From the NCBI RefSeq assembly GCF_900240215.1, contig NZ_LT964679.1:992035-1024130 (forward strand): a stretch of 32,096 bases of DNA, in the 5' to 3' direction. The notes under the pieces are model-generated. The model did not search any database. It worked only from the letters and a program-made list of their open reading frames with translations, and had not been told where the DNA came from. Shown in pieces: positions 1 to 8,259 of this stretch; position 1 is the stretch's first letter, and every line of letters starts with the position of its first letter. A program made the translations under genes and the position numbers. This stretch comes from Raoultibacter timonensis (GTDB lineage: Bacteria > Actinomycetota > Coriobacteriia > Coriobacteriales > Eggerthellaceae).

Positions 1-1890
1 GACGTCGGCCGGATCGATGCCGTTGCCCGCCGATTTCGACATCTTCTTGCCCTCGGCGTCCATCGTGAATCCGCAGTGCATGACCGATTTGTACGGAGCC
101 ACTCCGTAGGCCCCCACGCTTGTGAGGATGGAGGACTGGAACCACCCGCGATGCTGGTCGGAGCCCTCGAGGTACATGTCGGCCGGGAAGGTGAGGCCCT
201 CGTCTGCGCGGTAGCGGCACACGCTCGTATGGCTCACGCCGCTCTCCCACCACACGTCGAGGATGTCCTTCTCGGGAACGAGCTCGTGGGAACCGCACAC
301 CTCGCACGCGACGCTCTTGGGCAAATACTCGCTCGGATCCTTCGTGAACCACGCGTCGGCGCCCTCCGTGCGGAAGAGCTCGATCACCGCGTCGAACGTC
401 TCCTCGGTGGCCACGGTGCTGTTGCACTTGGCGCACTTGAAGACGGGGATCGGCACGCCCCACGAACGTTGGCGCGAGATGCACCAGTCGGGACGGTCGG
501 CCACCATCGAGCCGATGCGGTTCGAGGCCCATTCGGGAATCCATGTGACGTCGTTCTCGATGACGCGCATGGTGTTCTCGCGCAGGCCGGTTTTGTCCAT
601 CGAGACGAACCACTGGTCGGTTGCGCGGAAGATCACGGGCTTGTGGCAGCGCCAGCAATGGGGGTAGCTGTGCGTAATGCTCTTCTCGGCGACGAGCGTT
701 CCCTGCTCGCGCAGCCACTCGATAATGACGGGATTCGCCTCGTCGGTATCGAGCCCAGCGAACTGGCCCGCCTCGTCGGTAAAACGCCCGTTGTCGTCGA
801 CGGGCATGAGCAGCGGGATGTCGAACTCGATGGCTACGAGGTAGTCGTCTTGGCCGTGGCCCGGTGCGGTATGGACCGCGCCGGTGCCGGTGTCGAGCGT
901 CACGTGGTCGCCGTAGATCACGGTACCCTTGAGGTCCTGGCGAACGGGGGCGGTATAGGTGAGGCCGTAGAGCTCGCGGCCTTTCAGGGCAACGGGTTCG
1001 CCGTCGGCACCGGAAACGATGCGGTAGGTATCCCAGCCCGCCGTCTCGGCCACCTGCTCGACGAGGTCGAGGGCCATGAGGAGGTAGCTCCCGTCGACTT
1101 CGACCATCACGTAATCGGCATCGGGAGCCAAGCTCACCGCCGTGTTGGCGGGAAGCGTCCAGGGCGTGGTGGTCCAGATGAGCACGTAAGCGTCCGCATC
1201 GACGCCGGCAGCCTCGAAGACGCCCGGAACCGTGTCGAGCTTGAACTTGACGTAGATGGAGGGCGACGTCTCGTCGCTGTACTCGATTTCGGCCTCGGCG
1301 AGGGCGGTATGGCAGCTTTTGCACCAATGGATGGGCTTGCGGCCCCGGTAGATCGCGCCGTCGAGGTACATCTTCTTGAATATCTCGACGTTGCCCGCCT
1401 CGTATCCGGGCGTGAACGTGAGGTACGGATGATCCCAATCGGCGTTGACGCCGAGGCGCTTGAAGCCTTCGCGCTGCACGTCGACGTACTTCTCGGCCCA
1501 CTCGCGGCACAGGCGGCGCAGGGTCGGTTGGTCGATGGCGGCCATCTTGTCGGGGCCGAGCGTCACCTCGACCATATGCTCGATGGGCTGGCCGTGGCAG
1601 TCCCACCCTGGGACGTAGGGCGTATAGAAACCGCGCTGGGCATGGCTTTTTATCACGAAATCCTTGAGGATCTTATTGAACGCGTGTCCGATATGGATCG
1701 GGCCGTTCGCGTACGGGGGGCCGTCGTGCAGAACGAAGGGTTCGCCGTCTTTGTTCTTCTCGAGCACCTTCCAGTACAGGTCGGCCTCCTCCCACTTCGC
1801 CAAGCGCTTCGGCTCGTTTTCGGGCAGATTCGCACGCATGGCAAAATCGGTTTTGGGCAGATTCATCGTTTCCTTGTAGCTGTTTCCCAC
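1..1890 (-). CDS. ileS: Isoleucyl-tRNA synthetase, 5' part (C-terminus beyond window)
   Basis: Cytoplasmic class I aminoacyl-tRNA synthetase that charges tRNA-Ile. Reading the minus strand from 1890 gives 630 uninterrupted codons running off the left edge. The catalytic signatures are intact: HIGH at about residues 66-69 and KMSKS at 616-620. The editing (CP1) domain lies between them, with TTTPWTLPANTA visible. The family is usually 900 or more residues, so roughly the last third (anticodon-binding and zinc regions) is missing only because the window ends. Two in-frame starts are possible. GTG at 1890 has AGGAG five bases upstream. ATG at 1866 (MNLPKTDF) has AAGGA upstream. I prefer the GTG because its ribosome site is stronger. 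No T-box specifier or antiterminator is visible in the leader. It is transcribed divergently from degV. Confidence 0.95.
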   Translation of the reverse strand, partial: MGNSYKETMNLPKTDFAMRANLPENEPKRLAKWEEADLYWKVLEKNKDGEPFVLHDGPPYANGPIHIGHAFNKILKDFVIKSHAQRGFYTPYVPGWDCHGQPIEHMVEVTLGPDKMAAIDQPTLRRLCREWAEKYVDVQREGFKRLGVNADWDHPYLTFTPGYEAGNVEIFKKMYLDGAIYRGRKPIHWCKSCHTALAEAEIEYSDETSPSIYVKFKLDTVPGVFEAAGVDADAYVLIWTTTPWTLPANTAVSLAPDADYVMVEVDGSYLLMALDLVEQVAETAGWDTYRIVSGADGEPVALKGRELYGLTYTAPVRQDLKGTVIYGDHVTLDTGTGAVHTAPGHGQDDYLVAIEFDIPLLMPVDDNGRFTDEAGQFAGLDTDEANPVIIEWLREQGTLVAEKSITHSYPHCWRCHKPVIFRATDQWFVSMDKTGLRENTMRVIENDVTWIPEWASNRIGSMVADRPDWCISRQRSWGVPIPVFKCAKCNSTVATEETFDAVIELFRTEGADAWFTKDPSEYLPKSVACEVCGSHELVPEKDILDVWWESGVSHTSVCRYRADEGLTFPADMYLEGSDQHRGWFQSSILTSVGAYGVAPYKSVMHCGFTMDAEGKKMSKSAGNGIDPADV

Positions 1891-1955
1891 GCCGTCTCCT
1901 CAGGTTATCGTATTCACTCGGGCCAGCGGCCCGGATAATCGCATCAAACTTGAAC

Positions 1956-1961
1956 ATTATA
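1956..1961 (-). promoter_or_regulatory. Putative -10 box for ileS
   Basis: A perfect TATAAT on the minus strand lies about 65 bases upstream of the ileS start, in the divergent ileS/degV spacer. No good -35 hexamer is visible at 16-18 bases, so the assignment rests on the -10 alone. Confidence 0.35.
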
Positions 1962-2036
1962 GGGGAATTTCCTCATTTCCCCCGTGCCTTACGATACTTT
2001 TCAAAATTGTGACATACGGGGTCGTACGAGAATGTT

Positions 2037-2042
2037 TATACT
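2037..2042 (+). promoter_or_regulatory. Putative -10 box for degV
   Basis: TATACT lies about 45 bases before the degV start. A TTGTGACA-like stretch is upstream, but the spacer (20 or more bases) is too long for a standard promoter, so this is tentative. Confidence 0.3.
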
Positions 2043-2086
2043 GGCTCAGGACACGATTTAACGACAAGCATGATTCGAGGTGACCC

Positions 2087-2959
2087 ATGGGCTTTGAAAT
2101 CGTTACCGATTCGAGCTGCAATCTCTTAGAGGATATGATCGACGACTTCGGTCTCCATATTCTTCCGCTCACGTTCATGATCGATGGCGAGCAGTACCAA
2201 AGCTATCTCAAAGGCGAACGAACCGATCTGAAGCAGTTCTACACCATGATGCGCGAGGGAAAGGTCATCACCACCTCCCTGCCGAACCTCGCCGATTCCG
2301 AAAAGCTCTTCAGGAACCTGCTCGAAGAAGGGCAGGACATACTCTATCTGGGATTCTCCAGCGGGCTTTCCGGAACCTACGAGGCGATCGACCTTCTGTT
2401 GAAGGATCTGAAGAACGAGTTCCCCGAGCGCACGATACGCTCGGTCGAAACGCTGGCGGCATCGGGCGGCCAAGGGCTGCTCGTGTATTACGCGGTGCAG
2501 AAGAAACGCGAGGGCATGGACATCGACGGGGTCGCGGAATGGGTGAAGGACAACCGCCTTCGCCTCGCCCACTGGTTCACGGTCGACGACCTCATGTTCT
2601 TGTTCCGCGGGGGCCGCGTTTCGAAAACGAGCGCGTGGGCCGGAACCATGCTCAACATCAAGCCCGTGATGCACGTTGACGACGAGGGCCACCTCATCCC
2701 GATGGAGAAGGTTCGCGGGCGCAAGAAGTCGCTCAACGCGCTGGTCGACCACATGAGGAAATCGGCCGTCGAGCCGATTTCCGAGCAGGTCGTGTTCATC
2801 ACGCACGGCGACTGCATCGAGGATGCGGAGTACGTTGCCGGCAAAGTACGCGAGGAGTTCGGCGTGGGCGAAGTCCACATCAACTACGTGGACCCGGTCA
2901 TCGGAGCTCACTCGGGTCCCGGCACGCTCGCACTGTTCTTCCTGGCAGACAGGCGCTGA
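2087..2959 (+). CDS. DegV family fatty-acid-binding protein
   Basis: 290-residue soluble protein of the DegV family. Some members bind a fatty acid and act as the FakB subunit of fatty acid kinase. The N-terminus starts with IVTDSSCNL, the usual DegV opening. TTSLPN, SSGLSGTYEA and the LMFLFRGGRVS segment are further family landmarks in the right order. Length is typical. The ATG is preceded by GAGGTGA four bases away. It is a single-gene unit closed by a strong terminator. Which fatty acid it binds, and whether a FakA kinase partner exists elsewhere, cannot be told from this window. Confidence 0.93.
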   Translation: MGFEIVTDSSCNLLEDMIDDFGLHILPLTFMIDGEQYQSYLKGERTDLKQFYTMMREGKVITTSLPNLADSEKLFRNLLEEGQDILYLGFSSGLSGTYEAIDLLLKDLKNEFPERTIRSVETLAASGGQGLLVYYAVQKKREGMDIDGVAEWVKDNRLRLAHWFTVDDLMFLFRGGRVSKTSAWAGTMLNIKPVMHVDDEGHLIPMEKVRGRKKSLNALVDHMRKSAVEPISEQVVFITHGDCIEDAEYVAGKVREEFGVGEVHINYVDPVIGAHSGPGTLALFFLADRR

Positions 2960-2986
2960 TCGAGCGCCGGGCCGAGTCGAATCGAT

Positions 2987-3022
2987 GCCCCCGACCGCTC
3001 AACGGCGGTCGGGGGCTTTTTT
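2987..3022 (+). terminator. Rho-independent terminator after degV
   Basis: A 12-base-pair GC-rich stem (2987-2998 pairs with 3005-3016) with a six-base loop is followed directly by six T residues. It lies 27 bases after the degV stop. The spacer from here to 3151 holds nothing else I can identify. Confidence 0.93.
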
Positions 3023-3151
3023 ACAGGATCGGCTACAATGCGGTCGCGCGAGGCAGGCGGCTTGCGCTTGGGAAACGACGGCGCCCACTGGCGACGATCG
3101 TGTTCGCCGGGACGCATGCGCAGGAAGGAGGCTCGCGTACGGCTGGGCTAG

Positions 3152-4291
3152 CTAGCGCCTGCCGATGATGATCTCACGGAGCGCGGAGAGCAGTTTCTCG
3201 TTGTCCTCGCGGCTCCGCACGCCGACGCAGAAGTACTTGCCGCCGGTGATCCCGGGCATCCCCTCGAGCTTTCTCACGAGGAAACCCGCAAGCTGCAGGC
3301 GCAGCACGAGCTCGGAGGTGTTTGCAACCGCCAGATCCATCGGCGCCGCGTTGTCGAACGAGCACATGACGAAGTTCGCTTCGGCCGGGAATATCTGAAT
3401 GCCGGGGATGAGGTTGAGCATGCACTGCATCCACGGGATCTCGGTATCGAGGAACTCGCGCGTTCGCTCGAGGTAATCGGCCGATTCGCCGTACACGTGC
3501 GCCCCGACGACCTCGGCGAACATGGAGAGACCCGAATTGTCGAAGAAGCGCTCTATCTGGGCGATCGTATCGGGATGGGCGATGCAGTAGCTGATCGGAA
3601 CGCCGGGCATGGCGAACGCCGACGAGAGCGACCGTATCACGATGAGGTTGCGGTAGCGGTCGGTCAGGGAAATCATGCTCTCGCCGCCGAGGGTGAGCTC
3701 GATGAGGCTCTCGTCTACGACCACCCACGAGCATGCCTCCAGGTAATTGACCAGCGTCTGCTTGGGCAGCAGGCGGCTTGTCGGGTACGTGGGGTTAGCA
3801 AGCACCGCAGCATCGAACTTCAAACCGTTATCGTGCGCCGCGTGCACGTCGGGAACGACGAACGCATGCGGGGTGGAAAGCTCGACAACGTCGTGGCCCG
3901 CATTGGCGACGGCCAGCATGAACTCGGCTGCCGCAGGCGACACGACGCCCACCGAGCAGGGGCGGTACGTTTGCGCAACCGAGCGGACCATGTCGCTTAC
4001 CGAAGTGCCGCACAGAAACGATTCGGGGGCAACGCCGAACTTCCGCGCAAGCGTTGCACGGAACGTATGGGCGCTGCGGTCGGGCATATAGCTCAATTCG
4101 CCGTCGACGAGCGCTGTGTGCATCGCCCGGATGAACGATTTGGGCGTACCGAGGGGGTTTGCCGTTCCCGAAAAGTCGACCCAGTTCATCTCGGTTCGAA
4201 GCTCGTAGGGCAACGACAGAGGCTTCTCGGGCTGCGCCGTCGTGGCGTCGCGAACGCCCGAACGAGCGTTGAACCCAAACAAAGCCGACAT
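3152..4291 (-). CDS. HisC/CobD-like PLP-fold aminotransferase homologue lacking the catalytic lysine
   Basis: 379 residues with the layout of class I/II aminotransferases of the HisC/CobD (histidinol-phosphate aminotransferase / threonine-phosphate decarboxylase) branch. DFSGTANPLGTP at 39-50 matches the CobD-type opening, ANPTYPT at 165-171 replaces NPNNPTG, and VVDES at 191-195 holds the conserved Asp193. The active site is degraded. Where relatives have S-K-A-[FY]-G this protein reads RSLSSAFAMPG, so Ser224 stands in place of the Schiff-base lysine. The Tyr of DEAY is Leu196. The Arg of the C-terminal substrate-binding strand appears to be Cys355 (KYFCVGVRS). I infer a non-catalytic or repurposed PLP-fold protein. 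The ATG at 4291 has GGAGG nine bases upstream; a longer in-frame start at 4354 has no such support. It is divergent from dinB and no cobalamin or histidine gene is adjacent. Confidence 0.82.
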   Translation of the reverse strand: MSALFGFNARSGVRDATTAQPEKPLSLPYELRTEMNWVDFSGTANPLGTPKSFIRAMHTALVDGELSYMPDRSAHTFRATLARKFGVAPESFLCGTSVSDMVRSVAQTYRPCSVGVVSPAAAEFMLAVANAGHDVVELSTPHAFVVPDVHAAHDNGLKFDAAVLANPTYPTSRLLPKQTLVNYLEACSWVVVDESLIELTLGGESMISLTDRYRNLIVIRSLSSAFAMPGVPISYCIAHPDTIAQIERFFDNSGLSMFAEVVGAHVYGESADYLERTREFLDTEIPWMQCMLNLIPGIQIFPAEANFVMCSFDNAAPMDLAVANTSELVLRLQLAGFLVRKLEGMPGITGGKYFCVGVRSREDNEKLLSALREIIIGRR

Positions 4292-4387
4292 GTCTTTCTC
4301 CCTCCGTACCGTGCGACGCGACGATCCCCGTCGCGGGGTAACCAATCCTAGCACAATTCAAGTGCCTTATGCCCGACATGTTAGACT

Positions 4388-5722
4388 ATGAACACCATGT
4401 ATCGCACACACGGACATAACGTCGGCGGCGAGGGGCCGCAAGTCGATGCCGCCGGGCAGCTTCCCGCTTGGCACGGCTCGGCGATCCTGCTTGTCGACCT
4501 CGATGCGTTTTTCGCTTCGGTCGAGCAGCTCGACCATCCCGGATGGCGCGGTAAGCCCGTCATCGTCGGCGGCGACCCCGACAAGCGAGGCGTCGTTTCG
4601 ACCGCATCCTACGAGGCGCGCGTCTACGGCGTGCGCAGCGCGATTCCGTCCTCGCAAGCCGCACGCCTGTGCCCCGATGCGATATGGACGCACGGGCACT
4701 ACAGCCGCTACCGTGCGATGTCGAAGCGCATCATGGAAATACTCCTCGACGAGAGCCCTCGCATACAACAGGTGAGCATCGACGAGGCGTTTCTCGACAT
4801 CTCCCCCACCGCACACGTTGCCGAGCACCCCATCCTCGTTGCCCAGCGCATCCAGAAGCGCGTTTCCGAACTGGGCGTAACCTGCTCGATCGGCCTCGGC
4901 ACAACCAAGACGATCGCCAAGATCGCCTCCGACATGGATAAACCCCAGGGCCTTACGATCGTGTACCCCGGACGCGAGAAGGATTTCTTAAGCCCTTTGC
5001 CCATCCGTACGATGAGCGGCATCGGGCCCGCCGCCGAAAAGGAGCTCACCGCGCACGGCGTCCGCACGCTCGGAGAGCTCGCCAAGGCCGACGAGTCCCT
5101 GCTCAAGCATATCTTCGGGAAAAACGCCGAGATGATCATGGCGCGGGCCAACGGCGGCGATATAACGCCGGTATCCGACGACGATCCCGTCAAGTCGGTA
5201 TCCAACGAGACGAGCTTTGCCGAAGACCTCTCGACGGTCGAGGATGTGGAGGCGGGCATCGCCACGATGGCGTCGAAGGTGGGCAGGCGCCTGCGTAAGA
5301 AGGGCATGCGCGGGCATACGGTCAGTTTGAAACTGCGGTTTTCGGACCGCAGCGTCAGAAGCGTGCAGAGAAGGCTCGACGAACCGACCGACGACGATCT
5401 GTTCTTCACCCCCCTGTTGTACCGAATGGCACGTGAGATCTGGGAGCCGGGCATTCCCGTTCGGTTGATCGGCGTGGGCATGGCGGGTTTCGATGGTGAA
5501 GAGCCGGTGCAGGGGGCGCTGTTCGACGTTTCGCAGGAGGCTCCGAGCGACGACGACGTGAAGCCCGTCATTGCAGACGATGAAAAACGCAGCGGACTGC
5601 TCGCCGCAACCGATAAGGTCAAAGACCGGTTCGGCGACGCAGCCGTCAGATTCGGGCGCGAGATTGCGATGGAGCGCCGAACCACCGGATCGGGTTCGAA
5701 GAACTCCTCCGACTACAAATGA
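4388..5722 (+). CDS. dinB: DNA polymerase IV (Y-family translesion polymerase)
   Basis: 444-residue Y-family polymerase that copies past damaged bases with low fidelity. The catalytic carboxylates are present: Asp37 in VDLDAFFASVE, and Asp132/Glu133 in SIDEAFLD. The steric-gate region (AFF) and the SIGLGTTKTIAKIASDMDKP segment of the palm/thumb are also clear. A QGALF clamp-binding motif sits at residues 375-379, unusually far from the C-terminus because about 65 further residues (charged, low conservation) follow. Neither ATG 4388 nor ATG 4397 has a ribosome-binding site. TAGACT at 4382-4387 could be a -10 box for a leaderless message starting near 4397. No LexA-type GAAC-N4-GTTC operator is visible. 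Confidence 0.94.
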   Translation: MNTMYRTHGHNVGGEGPQVDAAGQLPAWHGSAILLVDLDAFFASVEQLDHPGWRGKPVIVGGDPDKRGVVSTASYEARVYGVRSAIPSSQAARLCPDAIWTHGHYSRYRAMSKRIMEILLDESPRIQQVSIDEAFLDISPTAHVAEHPILVAQRIQKRVSELGVTCSIGLGTTKTIAKIASDMDKPQGLTIVYPGREKDFLSPLPIRTMSGIGPAAEKELTAHGVRTLGELAKADESLLKHIFGKNAEMIMARANGGDITPVSDDDPVKSVSNETSFAEDLSTVEDVEAGIATMASKVGRRLRKKGMRGHTVSLKLRFSDRSVRSVQRRLDEPTDDDLFFTPLLYRMAREIWEPGIPVRLIGVGMAGFDGEEPVQGALFDVSQEAPSDDDVKPVIADDEKRSGLLAATDKVKDRFGDAAVRFGREIAMERRTTGSGSKNSSDYK

Positions 5723-5743
5723 GCCCGGCCGAAGCCGGGCTTT
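5722..5743 (+). terminator. Hairpin terminator after dinB
   Basis: An 8-base-pair stem (AGCCCGGC at 5722-5729, GCCGGGCT at 5734-5741) with a four-base loop overlaps the dinB stop codon and is followed by a short TTT run. The weak T-tract lowers confidence. It may also stop transcription arriving on the minus strand from the glycosyltransferase gene. Confidence 0.6.
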
Positions 5744-5822
5744 AATCGAACAGTGTAAACCAGCGCCTACGCGGCGTGCGCTTCCACCCGAAAACCGAGG
5801 CCGGGCGCCGCGAGGTGCTGCG

Positions 5823-6851
5823 TCAATTGAATTTGAAAATCTTCTGGGCCATGCGGTATCCCGTCAGGCCGATGCGCCTTCCGAACTCGGTGGGAAGGTT
5901 CGTTCCCATGTTCAGCACGCTGCGCCTGATGCGGCGGTACAGCGTCTCGTTGCTGTCCTTGAGGTACATCCAGATCTCCTCGCGCTTGTCTTCCGACTCG
6001 TCGGTGTTTTGCATGCGCAGGAAAATGGAGCAGATGCACATCATCATGGACAGGTAGTTCTCCATGTAATGCTCGAGGCGCCTATCCGAGACGTCGTCGG
6101 GAAGACGGACCGAGTCGATCATGACGCGTGTGACGCGAAGCTGCTGATCGATGCGCGACATCATGACGCTCTCGTTGACGCTCTGATCCTCGCGTCCGAT
6201 GAAGTACCGGTACATGTCGACATCGCGGTAGTACATCGTCTTCACATGCGGAAGCGGAACGTACACGAAGATGTTGTCGACGTAGAAGGTGTGCTCGGGA
6301 AGCTTCAGATCGATGTCGCGCAGCAGCTCCGTTCGGTAGATGACCGAATGCATGAGCAGGTACTGGCTTTGGGAGAAGTGCCCGACGTCCTCCCACCCGA
6401 ACTCCTTGCTTTCGGGAAACACGTTGCGGTAGTGCATGATGGTCCGCTTGCCCTCGTGCACCTTCTCGTACACGTAGTTCCCGATCACCATGTCGGTAGG
6501 GTTCTCGCGCGTCGCCTGCTCGCGCAGATAGGCCATGATCTCGCGCATGGCGGCCTCGTCGAGCCAGTCGTCGGAGTCGACCACCTTGTAGTACAGGCCG
6601 GTTGCCGCGGCCAGCCCCGCATTCACCGCAGAACCGTGTCCGCCGTTCTCTTTGTGGATCGCCTTGATGATGCCGGGATGGCGCGCTTGCCATTCATCGG
6701 CTTTCTCGGCCGTGTCGTCCTTCGTCGACCCGTCGTTGACGATGAGGATCTCGATATCGTCGCCGCATTTCAGAATCGACTCGATGCAGACGTCCATGTA
6801 CGATGCGGAGTTGTAGCACGGTACCGCAAACGATATTGTCTTCATAGCCAT
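5823..6851 (-). CDS. Family 2 glycosyltransferase
   Basis: 342-residue GT-A fold glycosyltransferase. The N-terminus ISFAVPCYNSASYMD, VNDGS (Asp40) and the metal/nucleotide-sugar motif DSDDW at 92-96 are classic GT2 signatures. The remainder is helical and hydrophilic with no obvious membrane span, so it is probably cytoplasmic or peripheral. It begins eight bases after the glf stop, implying one transcript. With UDP-galactopyranose mutase upstream, a role in galactofuranose-containing or other cell-surface glycan is likely, but acceptor and sugar cannot be read from the sequence. The start could be 6851 or, two codons later, 6845 (MKTIS); neither has a strong ribosome-binding site, which fits translational coupling to glf. 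Confidence 0.88.
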   Translation of the reverse strand: MAMKTISFAVPCYNSASYMDVCIESILKCGDDIEILIVNDGSTKDDTAEKADEWQARHPGIIKAIHKENGGHGSAVNAGLAAATGLYYKVVDSDDWLDEAAMREIMAYLREQATRENPTDMVIGNYVYEKVHEGKRTIMHYRNVFPESKEFGWEDVGHFSQSQYLLMHSVIYRTELLRDIDLKLPEHTFYVDNIFVYVPLPHVKTMYYRDVDMYRYFIGREDQSVNESVMMSRIDQQLRVTRVMIDSVRLPDDVSDRRLEHYMENYLSMMMCICSIFLRMQNTDESEDKREEIWMYLKDSNETLYRRIRRSVLNMGTNLPTEFGRRIGLTGYRMAQKIFKFN

Positions 6852-6859
6852 ACCGCCGA

Positions 6860-8080
6860 CTACTCTTCGCCGACGAGTTCGTCGGCGAGCGCGAGCGCAC
6901 GGCCGATGATGACGTCCATGTTGTAGTAGCGGTACTCGGCGAGCCGTCCGAGCGGATGGAAGTTGTCGAGGCCGCTCGTCAGTTTGAGGTAGCGATCGTA
7001 ATGCGCGGCGTTCTCTTCGTTGATGATCGCGTAATACGGGATCTGCGTCTTCGGGTCGTCGTAGGAATGGGAGTATTCCTTCATGATCGTCGTCTTGGGA
7101 TGATCTTGCCCCGTCAGGTATTTGAACTCGGTGATGCGCGTATAATCTTCGGTTACGGTGAAATTGACCGTACCGCACGGAAGCACGTGATCGGCATCGT
7201 GGGTCTCGTAGACGAAGTCGAGGCTGCGGTACGGAAGCCTGCCGAACCGCGAGAGGAAAAGCTCGTCGAGCGGGCCGGTGTAGACGATGGGCCCGGTGAT
7301 CGCCACGTCCTTGATGGAGATGGCGCAAAGCGGCGCGTTCTCGTCATCGCTCTCGAACTCGAGATCGAAAACGCTCTCGGCCTCGGTCTCGAGGCATACG
7401 TCAATGAGCTCGTGGTCGAGCATGTTCTCGAACACCGCCGTGTAGCCGTCGGCGGGCATTCCCTGGTAGGCGTCCTGGAAGTAGCGGTTGTCGCGCGAAA
7501 CGAACACGGGCACGCGCGCGGTTACGCTCGGATCGACCTCTTCGGGCGTGAGGCCCCATTGCTTCTGGGTGTAGTACAGAAACACGTTCTTGTAGATGAA
7601 GTCGGCGATCTCGGAAAGCTCCGGATCGTCTTGGGCGCGCAGCTCGTTGATGGTCACCTTGCGTTCGTCGCCGAACGTTTCGATGAGCTTGTCGATGAGG
7701 CGGGCGGCCTTCTCCTCGCCGTAGACGATCTCCATGGAGTTCTTATTGAACGGAACGGGCATGTACGTGCCGTACCAATCGGCGAGCACCTCGTGTTCGT
7801 AATCGCGCCACTCGGTGAAGCGCCTGATGTACTCGAAAGCGCGCTTGTCGTTGGTATGGAAGATATGCGGCCCGTAACGGTGGACGAGGATGCCGCTCTC
7901 ATCGAGCTCATCGTACATGTTGCCGCCGATATGCGCCCGCTTCTCCACGATCAGCACGCGCTTGCCCGCCCGTTCGGCAAGCTCTCGAGCCACGACGGCA
8001 CCCGCAAAACCGCTTCCCACGACAACCGCATCGTAGTCGGCGACGTCGAGCTCCTTTAAACTGCGCACCTGTACACCCAT
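6860..8080 (-). CDS. glf: UDP-galactopyranose mutase
   Basis: 406-residue flavoenzyme that interconverts UDP-galactopyranose and UDP-galactofuranose in the cytoplasm. It opens with an FAD-binding Rossmann motif (VVVGSGFAGAVVAREL, GxGxxG at 22-27), followed by the Glf-specific HIGGNMYDE and YGPHIFHTND segments. QKQWGLTPEEVDPSV and RYYNMDVIIGRAL near the C-terminus are also typical. Length matches the family. ATG 8080 has AAGGAAGGG five bases upstream, so I chose it over an in-frame codon at 8206 that would enter the divergent promoter region. It is co-transcribed with the downstream GT2 enzyme and divergent from pta. Confidence 0.95.
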   Translation of the reverse strand: MGVQVRSLKELDVADYDAVVVGSGFAGAVVARELAERAGKRVLIVEKRAHIGGNMYDELDESGILVHRYGPHIFHTNDKRAFEYIRRFTEWRDYEHEVLADWYGTYMPVPFNKNSMEIVYGEEKAARLIDKLIETFGDERKVTINELRAQDDPELSEIADFIYKNVFLYYTQKQWGLTPEEVDPSVTARVPVFVSRDNRYFQDAYQGMPADGYTAVFENMLDHELIDVCLETEAESVFDLEFESDDENAPLCAISIKDVAITGPIVYTGPLDELFLSRFGRLPYRSLDFVYETHDADHVLPCGTVNFTVTEDYTRITEFKYLTGQDHPKTTIMKEYSHSYDDPKTQIPYYAIINEENAAHYDRYLKLTSGLDNFHPLGRLAEYRYYNMDVIIGRALALADELVGEE

Positions 8081-8200
8081 GTGAACCCTTCCTTTAGGAA
8101 ATGTATGAGACGAAGCGGCGCCCCGGCTCATTTCCGCCGATGCAGCGCGGCTTGCTATTGTCCTGCATATTCTGCCGAGAAACCATTTTACCGTGAGACA

Positions 8201-8227
8201 TTGCACCTCGTCCCATTATCATATAAT
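8201..8227 (+). promoter_or_regulatory. Putative pta promoter
   Basis: TTGCAC (8201-8206) and a perfect TATAAT (8222-8227) lie 33 bases before the pta start. The 15-base spacer is short, so the -10 is convincing and the -35 less so. The rest of the 179-base glf/pta spacer shows no other clear element. Confidence 0.5.
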
Positions 8228-8259
8228 TTGGACAAATCGAGAAAGGACGGATTACCAAC

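Noticed and set aside
76..1938. 620-codon open frame on the plus strand opposite ileS
   Set aside because: The minus strand encodes clear IleS with HIGH and KMSKS. The plus-strand product has no recognisable motif; long antisense frames are common in GC-rich genes.
1891..2086. Possible T-box leader for ileS
   Set aside because: No specifier stem, no T-box consensus with the TGGNACC core and no terminator are visible upstream of ileS.
4388..4400. LexA box overlapping the dinB start
   Set aside because: GAAC is present but the required GTTC half at four-base spacing is not.
6852..7328. Longer glycosyltransferase frame extending into glf
   Set aside because: The extra N-terminal part is an alternate frame of glf. 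The GT2 fold starts at MAMKTISFAVPCYN.
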